Assembly: GCA_002344975.1 (NCBI GenBank)
Contig: DDUV01000120.1
Span: 39,143 to 103,142 of the forward strand
Reading direction: 5' to 3'
Source: Saprospiraceae bacterium UBA2329
GTDB lineage: Bacteria > Bacteroidota > Bacteroidia > Chitinophagales > Saprospiraceae
DNA length: 64,000 nt
Shown in pieces: positions 43,201 through 52,956 of this stretch (its first letter is position 1; each line of letters opens with the position of its first letter). The notes below the pieces were generated by a model. It saw only the letters and a list, made by a program, of their open reading frames with translations. It had not been told where the DNA came from and did no database searches. Made by a program: the position numbers and the translations under genes.

Positions 43201-44607
43201 ATGAAAAAACTCCTCACTGCCGCCGTCCTCTTTTTGCTGTACGCCTGCGCCGTGCAACACGACACCCCGCTGCCGGCCCTGACCACCCGCCCTGACTGGA
43301 AAACCCTCGAAGTGCCCGCCACGCCGCAAGACCTGAGCGGCAATCCGGAGGCCGGACTGCGTTTTCTGCTGTACGGCAACTACCTCGGCACCGGCGTACC
43401 CTGGAGCATGGTGGAAAAACGCTTCACCCGCACCGTACGCGACACCCTCTGGCAACGCAGCGGCCCCAATGCCCACGCGCCCTACCTGATGAATGTGTTT
43501 GAAGCCGCCAACGGCGTACCGGTGATGAACGGCAATTGCTTCACCTGCCACGCCGGCGCGCTCAACGGCAGGCTCGTGCCGGGTCTCGGCAATAGTTTTT
43601 CCGACTACCGGCGCAGTTTCAAACCCATGGCGAATGCGACATCGATGGCCGTCCGGATCAAGTACGGCAAGCGCTCGGCAGAGTGGGAGGCGTTTGAGGA
43701 TTTTGGCCGTTATTTCAAAAAAATGGCCCCGCACATTCGCACCGGACAGCCCGGCGCCAACCCGGCTTTCCGCCTCGCCGAAGCCTGCATGATGCACCGA
43801 AATCCCGATGATCTGAGTTTCCGCGAGACGCCGCAGTTTGCCATCTCGCCGTTTCCGGTGGCCACCGATGTGCCGCCGCTGTGGAATGTGAAAAAGAAAA
43901 ACGCCCTGTATTACGACGGCATCGGGCGGGGCGACTTTTCCAAACTCATCTTCCAGGCTTCTGTGCTGGGCATCCCCGACAGCACCGCCGCCCGACAGGC
44001 CATTGCGGGGTTCAAAGACGTGCTGGCCTGGCTGCATACGCTGGAACCGCCGGCATTCCCTGAAAAAATAAATGAGCAAAAAGCGGCACGCGGCCAACTC
44101 ATTTTTGAAGACAAATGCGCCAAATGTCACGGCGCTTATGGCGCGCAGCCATCGTACCCCAACAAAGTGGTGGCCTTAGAGGTGATCAAAACCGACCCCG
44201 TGTATGTGCAGTACATCCATCAGTCGGGCATCACGGCATGGTACAATTCCGGCTGGTTTGCCCAAAGCGAGCCGCGCTCCTGGTTCGAACCGCTGCCGGG
44301 CTACGTTGCGCCGCCTTTGGACGGAATCTGGGCCACCGCGCCTTACCTGCACAACGGCTCGGTGCCTACGCTCGAAGCCTTGCTGCACAGCCCTTCGCGC
44401 CCCGTTCGCTGGCAGCGCAGCGGCGACAGCCGGGATTACGACCTCGAAAAAGTGGGTTGGAAATACACCGTGCCTACCCGCGCCCAAAAGAAAGGCTGGA
44501 CTTACGATACCACGCTACCCGGCTATGGCAACGGAGGCCACACTTTCGGAGATGCGCTCAGCGCCGACGACCGCGCCGCACTCATCGAGTATCTCAAAAC
44601 TTTGTAA
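43201..44607 (+). CDS. Di-heme c-type cytochrome lipoprotein
   Basis: 468 residues from ATG 43201. Lipoprotein signal with LLYAC (Cys16). Two heme c sites: CFTCH (113-117) and CAKCH (306-310). The regions DVPPLWNVKKKNALYYDG and PLDGIWATAPYLHNGSVPTLEALL resemble di-heme cytochrome c peroxidases and the RoxA/RoxB group. The substrate is unknown; peroxidase or oxygenase chemistry is possible. A 2Fe-2S ferredoxin gene follows 121 bases downstream on the same strand, so a shared redox role is possible but not shown. Confidence 0.85.
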   Translation: MKKLLTAAVLFLLYACAVQHDTPLPALTTRPDWKTLEVPATPQDLSGNPEAGLRFLLYGNYLGTGVPWSMVEKRFTRTVRDTLWQRSGPNAHAPYLMNVFEAANGVPVMNGNCFTCHAGALNGRLVPGLGNSFSDYRRSFKPMANATSMAVRIKYGKRSAEWEAFEDFGRYFKKMAPHIRTGQPGANPAFRLAEACMMHRNPDDLSFRETPQFAISPFPVATDVPPLWNVKKKNALYYDGIGRGDFSKLIFQASVLGIPDSTAARQAIAGFKDVLAWLHTLEPPAFPEKINEQKAARGQLIFEDKCAKCHGAYGAQPSYPNKVVALEVIKTDPVYVQYIHQSGITAWYNSGWFAQSEPRSWFEPLPGYVAPPLDGIWATAPYLHNGSVPTLEALLHSPSRPVRWQRSGDSRDYDLEKVGWKYTVPTRAQKKGWTYDTTLPGYGNGGHTFGDALSADDRAALIEYLKTL

Positions 44608-44728
44608 GTTTGCGGTCTTTCAGCAAACTTTTGACATCCCCTTCTGTGCGCCGGGTCACAATAGCCAGGCAAAAGAAGCGGCATTTTTGCGCGACATTTT
44701 CTTAGACATCTCACTGAATATCAGAACT

Positions 44729-45058
44729 GTGGATTCAAGTATTATTTCCATCACCATCACCGACCGAGAAGGCGCAACCAATGTTTATGAAGCGCCTACC
44801 GATATGAACATGAACCTCATGGAGGTGTGCAAGGCGCACGAACTCCCCGTAAAAGGCACCTGCGGCGGCATGGCCTTGTGCGCTTCCTGTCATGTGTATG
44901 TGCTGACAGACCACGAACTGCCGGAGATGTCCGGCGACGAGGAGGCTCAGTTGGATCAGGCTTTTTTTGTAAAAAACAATTCCCGCCTCGGCTGTCAACT
45001 TCGCATCACGCCGGAAATGGACGGCCTGGCAGTGCAGTTGGCGCCGGAGTCGGAGTGA
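44729..45058 (+). CDS. 2Fe-2S ferredoxin
   Basis: 109 residues from GTG 44729; the frame has no ATG nearby upstream, and the next ATG would remove the first beta strand. Adrenodoxin-type cluster ligands: Cys45, Cys51 and Cys54 in GTCGGMALCASCH (CX5CX2C) and Cys89 in SRLGCQL. The N-terminus SIISITITDREG and MNLMEVCKAHEL fit the fold. An electron carrier of about 12 kDa. Partners are not clear from context; it could serve an oxygenase or Fe-S biogenesis. Confidence 0.9.
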   Translation: MDSSIISITITDREGATNVYEAPTDMNMNLMEVCKAHELPVKGTCGGMALCASCHVYVLTDHELPEMSGDEEAQLDQAFFVKNNSRLGCQLRITPEMDGLAVQLAPESE

Positions 45059-45559
45059 GATCCAGTAGGCGGTGGGCGGTGGGCGGTGCTAAGCGCGAGG
45101 GAAACCAGTAGGCGGTGGGCAGTGGGCGGTAAGCGGTACTAAGCGCGAGGAAACCAGTAGGCGGTGGGCAGTGTGCGGTAAGCGGTGCTAAGCGCGGGGA
45201 AACCAGTAGGCGGTGGGCAGTTTCCAGAAGTGAGGGGTGAGTGTGTGAGAAGTGAGTGTGTGAGAAGTGAGAAGTGAGTGTGTGAGGGGTGAGTGTGTGA
45301 GGGGGTGAGGGGTAAGCAACCCGAAACCTTGAACCCGAAACCCGCCTGTTCCTGCCGGAACGCCAAAATCTTTAACGCGAATCACGCGAAATCCCGCGAA
45401 TGCGAGGAAAACGCAGCTTGAGGCCAGCAGCTTGCAGCCAGCAGCCAACAGCCAGTAGCCAACAGCCAGCAGCCAACAGCCAGCAGCCGTTCCCACCCGA
45501 AACCAGAAAATCCGAAATCAACCCGTTCCAACCTGAAATCCGAAATCCGAAATCAAAAA
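45059..45559. repeat. Minisatellite block upstream of prmA
   Basis: 501 bases of stacked simple repeats and no gene. First, about 3.5 copies of a 43-49-base unit starting CCAGTAGGCGGTGGGCAGT (45062, 45105, 45154, 45203). Then a GTGAG/GTGTGTGAG array (about 45231-45310), an interspersed segment also found inverted near 42.9 kb, a CAGCAGCCAA/CAGCCAGTAG array (about 45419-45488) and a CCGAAATC-rich stretch that runs up to the prmA start. Slippage-prone DNA. Confidence 0.85.
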
Positions 45560-46396
45560 ATGACCATGCCATACTTCCAATACCAATTCAACACAGCGCC
45601 CGAGTGGCAAGACATCCTCCTCGCATTTTTGGGCGAACTGCCTTTTGAAGTCTTTGAAGAAACCGAAGACGGCCTGCTGGCTTATGTGCCCGCCGAACTC
45701 GCCGGTGAGCAGTTGGATGCCGATATCAACGACTTGCAAAGTCGGTTTGAGCTGAGTTGGAGCAAAGAACTGCTGCCCGACCAAAACTGGAACGAAGTGT
45801 GGGAAAGCAATTTCCAGCCCGTCATTGTGGATGATTTTTGCGCCGTGCGCGCCGAGTTCCACCAGCCGATAGAGGGCGTGCAGCACGAACTCGTCATACA
45901 GCCGCGCATGGCTTTCGGAACCGGGCACCACGCCACTACCGAGATGATGATGCGCCAAATGCGCCACCTGCATTTCGCCGGCGCCAAAGTGTTCGACTAC
46001 GGCTGCGGCACGGGCATCCTCGCTATTCTGGCGGCCCGGCTCGGCGCTGCCCTCACCGACGCGGTGGACATCGAAGACGAATCTTACGCCAATACCCTGC
46101 ACAATGCCGCCCTCAACGGCACGCCCCAGATACGCGCCTACTGCGGCACCCTCGAAGCTGTGCCTCACGATACTTATGACATCATCTTGGCCAACATCAA
46201 CCGCAATGTGTTGTTGGAGACCATGCGCCCAATGGCCGAACGCCTCCGGGCCGGGGGCACGCTGCTCTTGTCGGGCATTCTGGAGCAGGATGTGCCGGTC
46301 ATCACCGAGTCTGCCGCCGCGCAAGGCTTGCACCCGATAAGCCGGATGCAGCAGGGCGACTGGGTGTGCATGGCGCTGCAAGGTCGGGAGCAGTAG
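45560..46396 (+). CDS. prmA: Ribosomal protein L11 methyltransferase
   Basis: 278 residues. An N-terminal substrate-recognition domain (about 1-90) is followed by a class I methyltransferase domain: QPRMAFGTGHHATT, VFDYGCGTGILAI, and DIILANINRNVLL with the NxN motif expected for PrmA. It trimethylates amino groups of ribosomal protein L11. The start is within a CCGAAATC repeat, so its promoter is hard to place; ATG 45566 is an alternative start. Confidence 0.93.
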   Translation: MTMPYFQYQFNTAPEWQDILLAFLGELPFEVFEETEDGLLAYVPAELAGEQLDADINDLQSRFELSWSKELLPDQNWNEVWESNFQPVIVDDFCAVRAEFHQPIEGVQHELVIQPRMAFGTGHHATTEMMMRQMRHLHFAGAKVFDYGCGTGILAILAARLGAALTDAVDIEDESYANTLHNAALNGTPQIRAYCGTLEAVPHDTYDIILANINRNVLLETMRPMAERLRAGGTLLLSGILEQDVPVITESAAAQGLHPISRMQQGDWVCMALQGREQ

Positions 46397-46508
46397 CGAG
46401 GCACTTTACAGAGCTGCTTTACGTTATTGGTTGGACGTTCGGCAAGGAGCACACTAACAATAGGAGCGACACCCGACAGCGTATTTTGAAAATCCATCTA
46501 AATATGCG

Positions 46509-46515
46509 TACTTTG
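46509..46515 (+). promoter_or_regulatory. Possible -7 element for the VapBC-like pair
   Basis: TACTTTG lies 17 bases before the antitoxin ATG, one base short of TAnnTTTG. Confidence 0.35.
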
Positions 46516-46532
46516 CATAAAAAATAATTCGC

Positions 46533-46769
46533 ATGACCATCACGATTGAAACTTCCGGCACACAGGAGGTTGAGCAAGTACTCCAACTGCTCAAGTCTAT
46601 GAATATTAGAAATATAAACATAAAAGAGACCTCGCCAACGCGACAACCCGTCATCACTAAGGGGAATAAAAAATTGGAACCGAGAGCGCTTTTTGGTATT
46701 TGGCAAAGCTCTCCGCGGACGCTGGAACAGGTTCGTTCAACTTCATGGAAACGCAACTGGGATATTTGA
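46533..46769 (+). CDS. Putative VapB-like antitoxin
   Basis: 78 residues. Opens MTITIETSGTQEVEQVLQLL, continues with KSMNIRNINIKE and ends in a basic stretch (EQVRSTSWKRNWDI). A small protein immediately before a PIN toxin, with 2 bases between stop and the preferred toxin start, in the usual antitoxin position. No DNA-binding fold can be assigned with confidence. AT-richer than prmA. Confidence 0.7.
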   Translation: MTITIETSGTQEVEQVLQLLKSMNIRNINIKETSPTRQPVITKGNKKLEPRALFGIWQSSPRTLEQVRSTSWKRNWDI

Positions 46770-46771
46770 CT

Positions 46772-47149
46772 ATGGTACTCTGCGATACTAATATTTTCAT
46801 CAGCGCCTTCAATGGCCGACAAAATACTATTGACCAGTTGGGAAAAATCGGACTCAACGAAATCCTATTGTCTGCTGTAACTGTCATGGAATTATTTCAG
46901 GGCATGGGCAACAAAAAGGAACTGGCACAGATGAAGAAAAAAATCAAATTTTATGATGTAATACAAATAGACGAGCATATATCAACGAAGGCCATAGAAT
47001 TTATCGAAACATTCAGGCTCAGTCACGGCCTGCAAATACCGGATGCCATCATTGGAGCAACTGCCATAGTTTACCAAATACCACTATATACCTATAACGT
47101 CCGCGATTTCGACTTTTTGCCAGACGTAATATTTCATCAACCAGTATAG
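46772..47149 (+). CDS. VapC-like PIN-domain toxin
   Basis: 125 residues from ATG 46772; ATGs at 46745 and a longer open frame overlap the antitoxin. PIN acidic residues: VLCDTNIFISAF (Asp5), Glu in SAVTVMELFQGM, IPDAIIGATA (Asp) and VRDFDFLPDV (Asp). Normal VapC length. It is a predicted Mg-dependent RNase, often targeting tRNA or rRNA. This is the second PIN-type module within 5 kb and is not related closely to the first. Confidence 0.88.
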   Translation: MVLCDTNIFISAFNGRQNTIDQLGKIGLNEILLSAVTVMELFQGMGNKKELAQMKKKIKFYDVIQIDEHISTKAIEFIETFRLSHGLQIPDAIIGATAIVYQIPLYTYNVRDFDFLPDVIFHQPV

Positions 47150-47271
47150 GCACCTATCATTGCCCCCTAACTATGTGTAAATCAATTACAAAAAGCGCCC
47201 CTCTACTGCTACATTTACAGAGAGGTTGCATGCAATGTTTCTACATGCCGGCCAAAAAACAACAACATCGC

Positions 47272-50200
47272 ATGAATCGCATTTTCTACATTTTCGCATT
47301 TGCACTGCTGTGCAGTCTTCCCATCGCCGTTCAGGCGCAGCGTTTGGAGCGCTTCTCCGACAACCAGGGGGAATACCTCAACCAGATGAAAAACTTCATG
47401 ACCGAGGGCAAACAAACCGCGCTGGAGGCAACGTACAAAGAATTTGAAAAAGCCTTCTCCGGCGGCGCTTTCCCCGATGAGGAATTTCAGCAAATTCTGC
47501 GCAGTTCCAACACCATGATCGGCCTGCGGCTCGGCGCATCCCCGCATTACAACGCCTACCTCAAAGCCCTCCTGTCTGTCAAAAAATCCGACAACCCGGA
47601 GATGCGTTTCCGCGATATGCACCGCATCATGGACGCCATGCTGGCCGAGCCGGAGCGCCGCGTAAACGACATCCTGGCCTTTTTAGACTTCCTGCCGCCC
47701 TTCTTCGAGCGCCGGGCACTGCGCGATTCCGAACTCGGCACCTCTTGGACGGCCCTCACCGATGCCTACCGCTTCCGGTACGACAACCAGACGCCCTCCG
47801 TCGTTTTTGAAACCACCGATCTGCTGGCCGCCCGACGCGACGACTCGCTCTTCATTTTCAAAACCTCCGGCGTGTTATTCCCACTCAAAAACCAGTGGAA
47901 GGGCAAAGGCGGCAAAGTGACCTGGGAACGCCGGGGCTTGGGCAAAGACGTGTATGTAGAGTTGGACGATTATGAAATGGAGGTCAACAAAGGCGTGTAT
48001 GAGGTGGAAAAAGTAAAATTTTTCTACCCGCAGTTTTTTGGCAATCAAGCCGTTGAAGGCAAATTCAGCGACAAGCTCATCGCCGGCGACGACGTCACCG
48101 TGGGGTCTTACCCGCGTTTCGAGTCATCGCAGCCCGTGACCCTGCAAGGCAAACTCGGCAAGGGCCTTTCTTACGCAGGTGGTTTCAGAATGTACGGCGC
48201 CACCGTGTATGGTTTCGGTTCGCGCAGCAAGCCCGCCCTCCTTCAGTTTTCAAACGACAACGACCAGTTGCTCTACCGGGGCCTGGCCGAGCTTTTTATC
48301 ATCAAACGCGAAGAGCAAATCACCGGCGAGCGCGTGCAGTCCTCCGTGTACATGGGCAAGGACTCCATCTATCACCCCTCCGTCAATGTCCGCTACAACA
48401 TCCCCCAAAAGCAACTTCAGCTCTCGCGCGGAGACCGGGGCAGCGACCGCAACCCCTTCTTCAGTTCGCACCACAACATGAACATAGACGTGGACCGCAT
48501 CAATGCCTATTTTGAGCGCGACTCCATCTATTTCGGCGAGCGGAATATTGCCAATACGTTCAAAAAGGAGGTTTCCTTCGAGTCGGCGCATTACTTCAAA
48601 CAGTCCGATTATCAAAAAATTCAGAGCATCGCTTCCCGCAACCCTTTGGTGGTTATGAAAATGGTGGCCGAAAAAGAGGGCAGTTCCACCGTGAATGCCG
48701 AAAAACTGGCACAGAGCATTGACCCCAAATTCACCACCGACAACGTCAGAACGCTCTACTACGACCTTGCGGCTCAGGGCTTTATCAACTACGACAGCGA
48801 AGACAACCGCGTCGAAATCAAAAACAAGGTGCTCCACTACGTCAACTCCGACGCCGGCAAAACCGACTACGACCTCCTCAAAATACAGTCTAAATACGAC
48901 GCCGGCCCCAACGCGGCCCTCAACATGCGCAACGGCGCCATGACCCTGCGCGGCATTGACAACATTGAGTTCAGCACCCGCCAAAAAGTGGCCCTCAAAC
49001 CCGACAGCAGCGAGATAACCCTCCGCGCCGACCGCAACATGGACTTCAACGGGCGGCTTTTCGCCGGATTTACGGTGCTGGAAGGCAAGAAATTCCGCTT
49101 CGATTACAACAAATTCCTCGTCCATTTAGACTCCGTGCGCTATTTCGACATCTTCCTGCCTACCGGCGAATTCGATAAAAACCGCAACCCCGTCGCCTTC
49201 GGCATACAGTCGCGCATCGAGTACCTCACCGGCGCCCTGCTCATTGACGCACCCGGCAACAAATCGGGCCGCGACAACATCGTGCTCTTCCCTTCTTTGG
49301 AGAGCAAATCCAAATCTTTCGTCTTTTATGACCGACCCGAAACCCAACAGGGCGTGTATGTCCGCGATTCATTTTATTTTGAACTGGCGCCTTTCAGTTT
49401 CCAGCATTTGGACGTGCTGGCCGCCAAAGACCTTGTTTTTAAAGGCAAACTGCTCTCTTCCGACATCTTCCCGCCCTTTGCCGAAAGCATTTCTTTGCAA
49501 AAAGACCAATCGCTGGGCTTCATCAGCAACACCCCCGACAAAGGACTGCCTGCCTACCGCGGCAAAGGCAACTATTCCGGCGCCATAGAACTGAGCAATC
49601 AGGGGCTGCTGGGCAAGGGCAACCTCAGCTACCTCGGCGCACAACTGAACGCCAAAGACATCGTGTTTAAACCCTCCGAAATGCTGGCCAAAGCCGACAT
49701 CTTCGACATGAAAGAGTCGCGTTCGGGGGCGGTGCAAACCCCGCAGGTACACGGCGATTCGGTGTCTATCCTCTGGCGGCCCTACCGCGACAGCATGTAC
49801 ATCAGTTCCGAAACGGCGCCCTTTGCCATTTTCCAGTCGGGCAAACACACCGTAGCCGGCACCCTCATTCTCACGCCGGGCGGCCTCAAGGGCAATGGCC
49901 TGTTGGAGTGGGACAAGGCCGGTATGCGCTCCAAACTGCTGTCCTTCGGCGCCAATTCCGTCAAGGCCGACACCTCCAATATTGACATCCGCACCATCGG
50001 CGTGGAGGGCGTGGCCATTCGCACCAAAAACGTGAACAGCGACGTGGATTTTGATAAAAAAATCGGCAAGTTCAAGGCTAATACACCCGGCGAATGGACC
50101 GACTTCCCTTACAACCAGTACCAGACTTCGCTCAACGAATACACCTGGAACATGGACGAAGAAACCATCCTTTTCAAGTCTGAAAAAGGCATCAAGGGCA

Positions 50201-51816
50201 AGTTTCGCTCCGTACATCCCGAACAGGACGGTCTCAACTTTGAGGGCGAGACTGCTTATTACGACCTCAGATCCAACGAATTGCGATTGGGCGGCGTGGA
50301 ATACCTCATCACTGCCGATGCTTTTGTGTATCCCGATTCGGGCCTCGTAGCCATCCAGTCGGGCGGCGAAATGCGCACTCTGGAAAACGCCCGCATCATT
50401 GCCGATACCCTCAACCGTAACCACGTCATCAACCGGGCTACCGTCAACGTACGCGGCAAACGCAATTATCAGGCCGAGGGCTATTACGAGTACAACATCG
50501 GCACGCGAGGCCAGGAAATTCACTTCCAAAACATCGTAGGACAGCCCGTGGGCCGGGGCAAAATCTCCGAGCGCCCCTCCGTGACCCGCGCTACGGGCGA
50601 AGTGGCCGCCGACAAGGATTTTTATATAGACCACAAAACCAAGTTCAAGGGTACCATTTCGCTCAATGCAGAGTCCAAAGCGCTCAAATTTGAAGGCTTC
50701 GCCCTGCTCGACGCCGACAAGCTGCCCTACCCCGAATGGTTCTCGGTGAGCAGCGAGGCCGACAAAAACGACCTCATCATTCGCTACGCCACACCTAAAA
50801 ACGAAAATGGGGATCCGCTCTACACCGGTCTCTACCTCGGCAAAGAATCGGCCAATATTTACCCCGCCGTCATGCAGCCGCTCACCTTCCGCAAGGATCG
50901 CGACATCTTCCCCGCTGCCGGCTTTTTCAAATACATCAAAGAAAAAGACCAGTTCATTTTCGGCGATTCTACCCGCGTTGTTGCGAGTCAGGTGCGCGGC
51001 AACCTCTTCACGTTCAAAAACTCCGACGGCAGCGTGGAGGCCGATGGGCGCTTCAACATCGGCTCGGCCCTCAAGTACGTCAAAGTGGACGCTGCCGGCT
51101 TTGCTAAAGGCAAGTTTCCACCCCCGCCCGCCGGCGATGTCATGCTCGACGAAGAGCCGGATGCCACTACCAAAAATCAGGTGGACCCACTGCGCGCCGA
51201 ACTTATGACCGGCATCACGATGACCCTCCCCGACGCCTTGGCCAAAGTCATGGTCACCGATTTCCGTTCTTCCACCTTCGATGCCGCGCCCATCGTTTAC
51301 CTCACCGATCTGGACTACTACCGCCGCGCCGCCACCCAGCTCCTGCCCGACGATAAAGACGCCCGCGAAGCCATCGGCGGCCTCAGTTCCGGCTATTTGG
51401 ACCTACCCAAGCGCATCAATCCCTACACCTTCCTTTTCAGTCGTCTCAAACTCAAGTGGGATGTGGAGTACCAGTCGTTCATCGGCACCGAGCAAAACAT
51501 CGGGCTTGTTTCCATCGCGGGCGAGAGCATCAACCGTGTCGTCACCGGCTATATCGAGTTCAAAATGCCCTCCAACGACGACGACCGGCTTTATATTTAT
51601 CTCAAATCACCTTCCGAACAATTCTACTTTTTCGGTTTCAAACAGGGCATTCTCAATGTCACGTCCAACAATCCAAACTTCATGAGCGCCCTCACCGCCA
51701 TGAAGGCCAAAGACCGAATCATCAAAATGCCCGACGGCGCCAATTACGAAATTCAGCCGCTGGAAGAGAGCGAAGCCCAGCGCTTTGTGCGGCGCATTCA
51801 GGCGGCGAAGAAGTAA
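47272..51816 (+). CDS. Very large exported protein of unknown function
   Basis: 1514 residues from ATG 47272 (signal peptide MNRIFYIFAFALLCSLPIAVQA); the open frame upstream lacks signal character. The first ~170 residues are helical (FEKAFSGGAFPDEEFQQIL); the rest is a long series of beta strands with repeated forms such as VELDDYEMEVNKGVYEVEKV, SEITLRADRNMDF and HYVNSDAGKTDYDLLKIQS. There is no T9SS sorting domain, lipobox or TM helix. Long one-gene families like this are conserved in Bacteroidota and may span the periplasm or outer membrane surface; no function is assigned. GC-rich and well coded throughout. Confidence 0.85.
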   Translation: MNRIFYIFAFALLCSLPIAVQAQRLERFSDNQGEYLNQMKNFMTEGKQTALEATYKEFEKAFSGGAFPDEEFQQILRSSNTMIGLRLGASPHYNAYLKALLSVKKSDNPEMRFRDMHRIMDAMLAEPERRVNDILAFLDFLPPFFERRALRDSELGTSWTALTDAYRFRYDNQTPSVVFETTDLLAARRDDSLFIFKTSGVLFPLKNQWKGKGGKVTWERRGLGKDVYVELDDYEMEVNKGVYEVEKVKFFYPQFFGNQAVEGKFSDKLIAGDDVTVGSYPRFESSQPVTLQGKLGKGLSYAGGFRMYGATVYGFGSRSKPALLQFSNDNDQLLYRGLAELFIIKREEQITGERVQSSVYMGKDSIYHPSVNVRYNIPQKQLQLSRGDRGSDRNPFFSSHHNMNIDVDRINAYFERDSIYFGERNIANTFKKEVSFESAHYFKQSDYQKIQSIASRNPLVVMKMVAEKEGSSTVNAEKLAQSIDPKFTTDNVRTLYYDLAAQGFINYDSEDNRVEIKNKVLHYVNSDAGKTDYDLLKIQSKYDAGPNAALNMRNGAMTLRGIDNIEFSTRQKVALKPDSSEITLRADRNMDFNGRLFAGFTVLEGKKFRFDYNKFLVHLDSVRYFDIFLPTGEFDKNRNPVAFGIQSRIEYLTGALLIDAPGNKSGRDNIVLFPSLESKSKSFVFYDRPETQQGVYVRDSFYFELAPFSFQHLDVLAAKDLVFKGKLLSSDIFPPFAESISLQKDQSLGFISNTPDKGLPAYRGKGNYSGAIELSNQGLLGKGNLSYLGAQLNAKDIVFKPSEMLAKADIFDMKESRSGAVQTPQVHGDSVSILWRPYRDSMYISSETAPFAIFQSGKHTVAGTLILTPGGLKGNGLLEWDKAGMRSKLLSFGANSVKADTSNIDIRTIGVEGVAIRTKNVNSDVDFDKKIGKFKANTPGEWTDFPYNQYQTSLNEYTWNMDEETILFKSEKGIKGKFRSVHPEQDGLNFEGETAYYDLRSNELRLGGVEYLITADAFVYPDSGLVAIQSGGEMRTLENARIIADTLNRNHVINRATVNVRGKRNYQAEGYYEYNIGTRGQEIHFQNIVGQPVGRGKISERPSVTRATGEVAADKDFYIDHKTKFKGTISLNAESKALKFEGFALLDADKLPYPEWFSVSSEADKNDLIIRYATPKNENGDPLYTGLYLGKESANIYPAVMQPLTFRKDRDIFPAAGFFKYIKEKDQFIFGDSTRVVASQVRGNLFTFKNSDGSVEADGRFNIGSALKYVKVDAAGFAKGKFPPPPAGDVMLDEEPDATTKNQVDPLRAELMTGITMTLPDALAKVMVTDFRSSTFDAAPIVYLTDLDYYRRAATQLLPDDKDAREAIGGLSSGYLDLPKRINPYTFLFSRLKLKWDVEYQSFIGTEQNIGLVSIAGESINRVVTGYIEFKMPSNDDDRLYIYLKSPSEQFYFFGFKQGILNVTSNNPNFMSALTAMKAKDRIIKMPDGANYEIQPLEESEAQRFVRRIQAAKK

Positions 51817-51840
51817 GAAATGTAAAATGTAAAACAGAGG

Positions 51841-51900
51841 AATGTAAAATGTAAAACGCCTCTCGCGCAGCCACTTTTACATTTTGCATTTATTATTTTG
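51841..51900 (+). terminator. Terminator after the 1514-residue gene
   Basis: Arms 51841-51856 and 51875-51890 pair over 16 positions with one mismatch, followed by TATTATTTT. The left arm repeats the sequence at about 51827-51838, so it lies in a small direct repeat (AATGTAAAATGTAAAAC). Confidence 0.65.
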
Positions 51901-51932
51901 CGGTTTTTCGTTTCTTCATTCTATCCAACAAA

Positions 51933-52838
51933 ATGACAACATCGTCCCACACCACCATCAAAACCGGCATCGTACAGCAATCCTGCTCACGCGACACCGA
52001 AGCCAACATCCAAAAAAGCCTCGCCGGCATCCGCGCCTGTGCCGAAGCCGGCGCGCAGCTCGTCGTTTTGCAGGAACTCCACGCAGGCGTCTATTTCTGC
52101 CAAGCCGAAGATGTGGCGCAGTTTGATCTCGCCGAACCCATTCCCGGCCCCATTTCCGAACGTTTTGCTGCCGCCGCCCGCGAATACGGCGTCGTGCTCG
52201 TCACCTCCCTGTTCGAAAAGCGCGCGCCCGGCCTCTATCACAACACCTCCGTCGTGTTTGAAAAAGACGGCTCCACTGCCGGCAAGTACCGCAAGATGCA
52301 CATCCCCGACGACCCCGCTTATTATGAAAAATTCTACTTCACCCCCGGCGATCTCGGCTTCCGGCCCGTCAGCACCTCCGTCGGCAAGCTCGGCGTACTC
52401 GTCTGCTGGGACCAATGGTACCCCGAAGCCGCCCGCCTCATGGCTCTGGCCGGCGCCGAAATGCTCATCTACCCCACCGCCATCGGCTGGGAATCCACCG
52501 ACGCGACCGCCGAAAAGGAACGTCAATTCGGAGCCTGGCAAACCATTCAACGCGGCCACGCAGTCGCCAACGGCCTGCCGGTCATCACCGTCAACCGCAC
52601 CGGCCACGAACCCGATTGGTCGGGCGTCACCAACGGCATCGAGTTCTGGGGCCAGAGCTTTGTAGCCGGGCCGCAGGGCGAACTCATCTTCACCGCGCCC
52701 ATCCACGACGAGTGCCACGCCGTCATTGACATTGACAAACAACGCACCGAGGCCGTGCGCCGCATCTGGCCCTTCTTCCGCGACCGCCGCATAGACGCCT
52801 ACCAGGGCCTTACCCAAAGGTATTTAGACGAGCAGTAA
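51933..52838 (+). CDS. aguB: N-carbamoylputrescine amidase
   Basis: 301 residues. Nitrilase superfamily with triad Glu48 (VVLQELH), Lys121 (KYRKMHIPDD) and Cys158 (LVCWDQWYPEAAR). The motifs SLFEKRAPGLYHNT, YYEKFYFTPGD and DQWYPEAARLMALAGAE are characteristic of the AguB branch, which turns N-carbamoylputrescine into putrescine, CO2 and ammonia. Its usual partner, agmatine deiminase (aguA), is not in the window. No signal peptide; cytosolic. Confidence 0.92.
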   Translation: MTTSSHTTIKTGIVQQSCSRDTEANIQKSLAGIRACAEAGAQLVVLQELHAGVYFCQAEDVAQFDLAEPIPGPISERFAAAAREYGVVLVTSLFEKRAPGLYHNTSVVFEKDGSTAGKYRKMHIPDDPAYYEKFYFTPGDLGFRPVSTSVGKLGVLVCWDQWYPEAARLMALAGAEMLIYPTAIGWESTDATAEKERQFGAWQTIQRGHAVANGLPVITVNRTGHEPDWSGVTNGIEFWGQSFVAGPQGELIFTAPIHDECHAVIDIDKQRTEAVRRIWPFFRDRRIDAYQGLTQRYLDEQ

Positions 52839-52956
52839 GACCCATTTTTGCCCTTTACACGACATTGCACCCCATTCGTTTGGCTACCCCGATACTATGG
52901 TATAGATTTGCTACTGTTTTACATGTAATAGTCACATTCACTCACAACGCCTGTAT

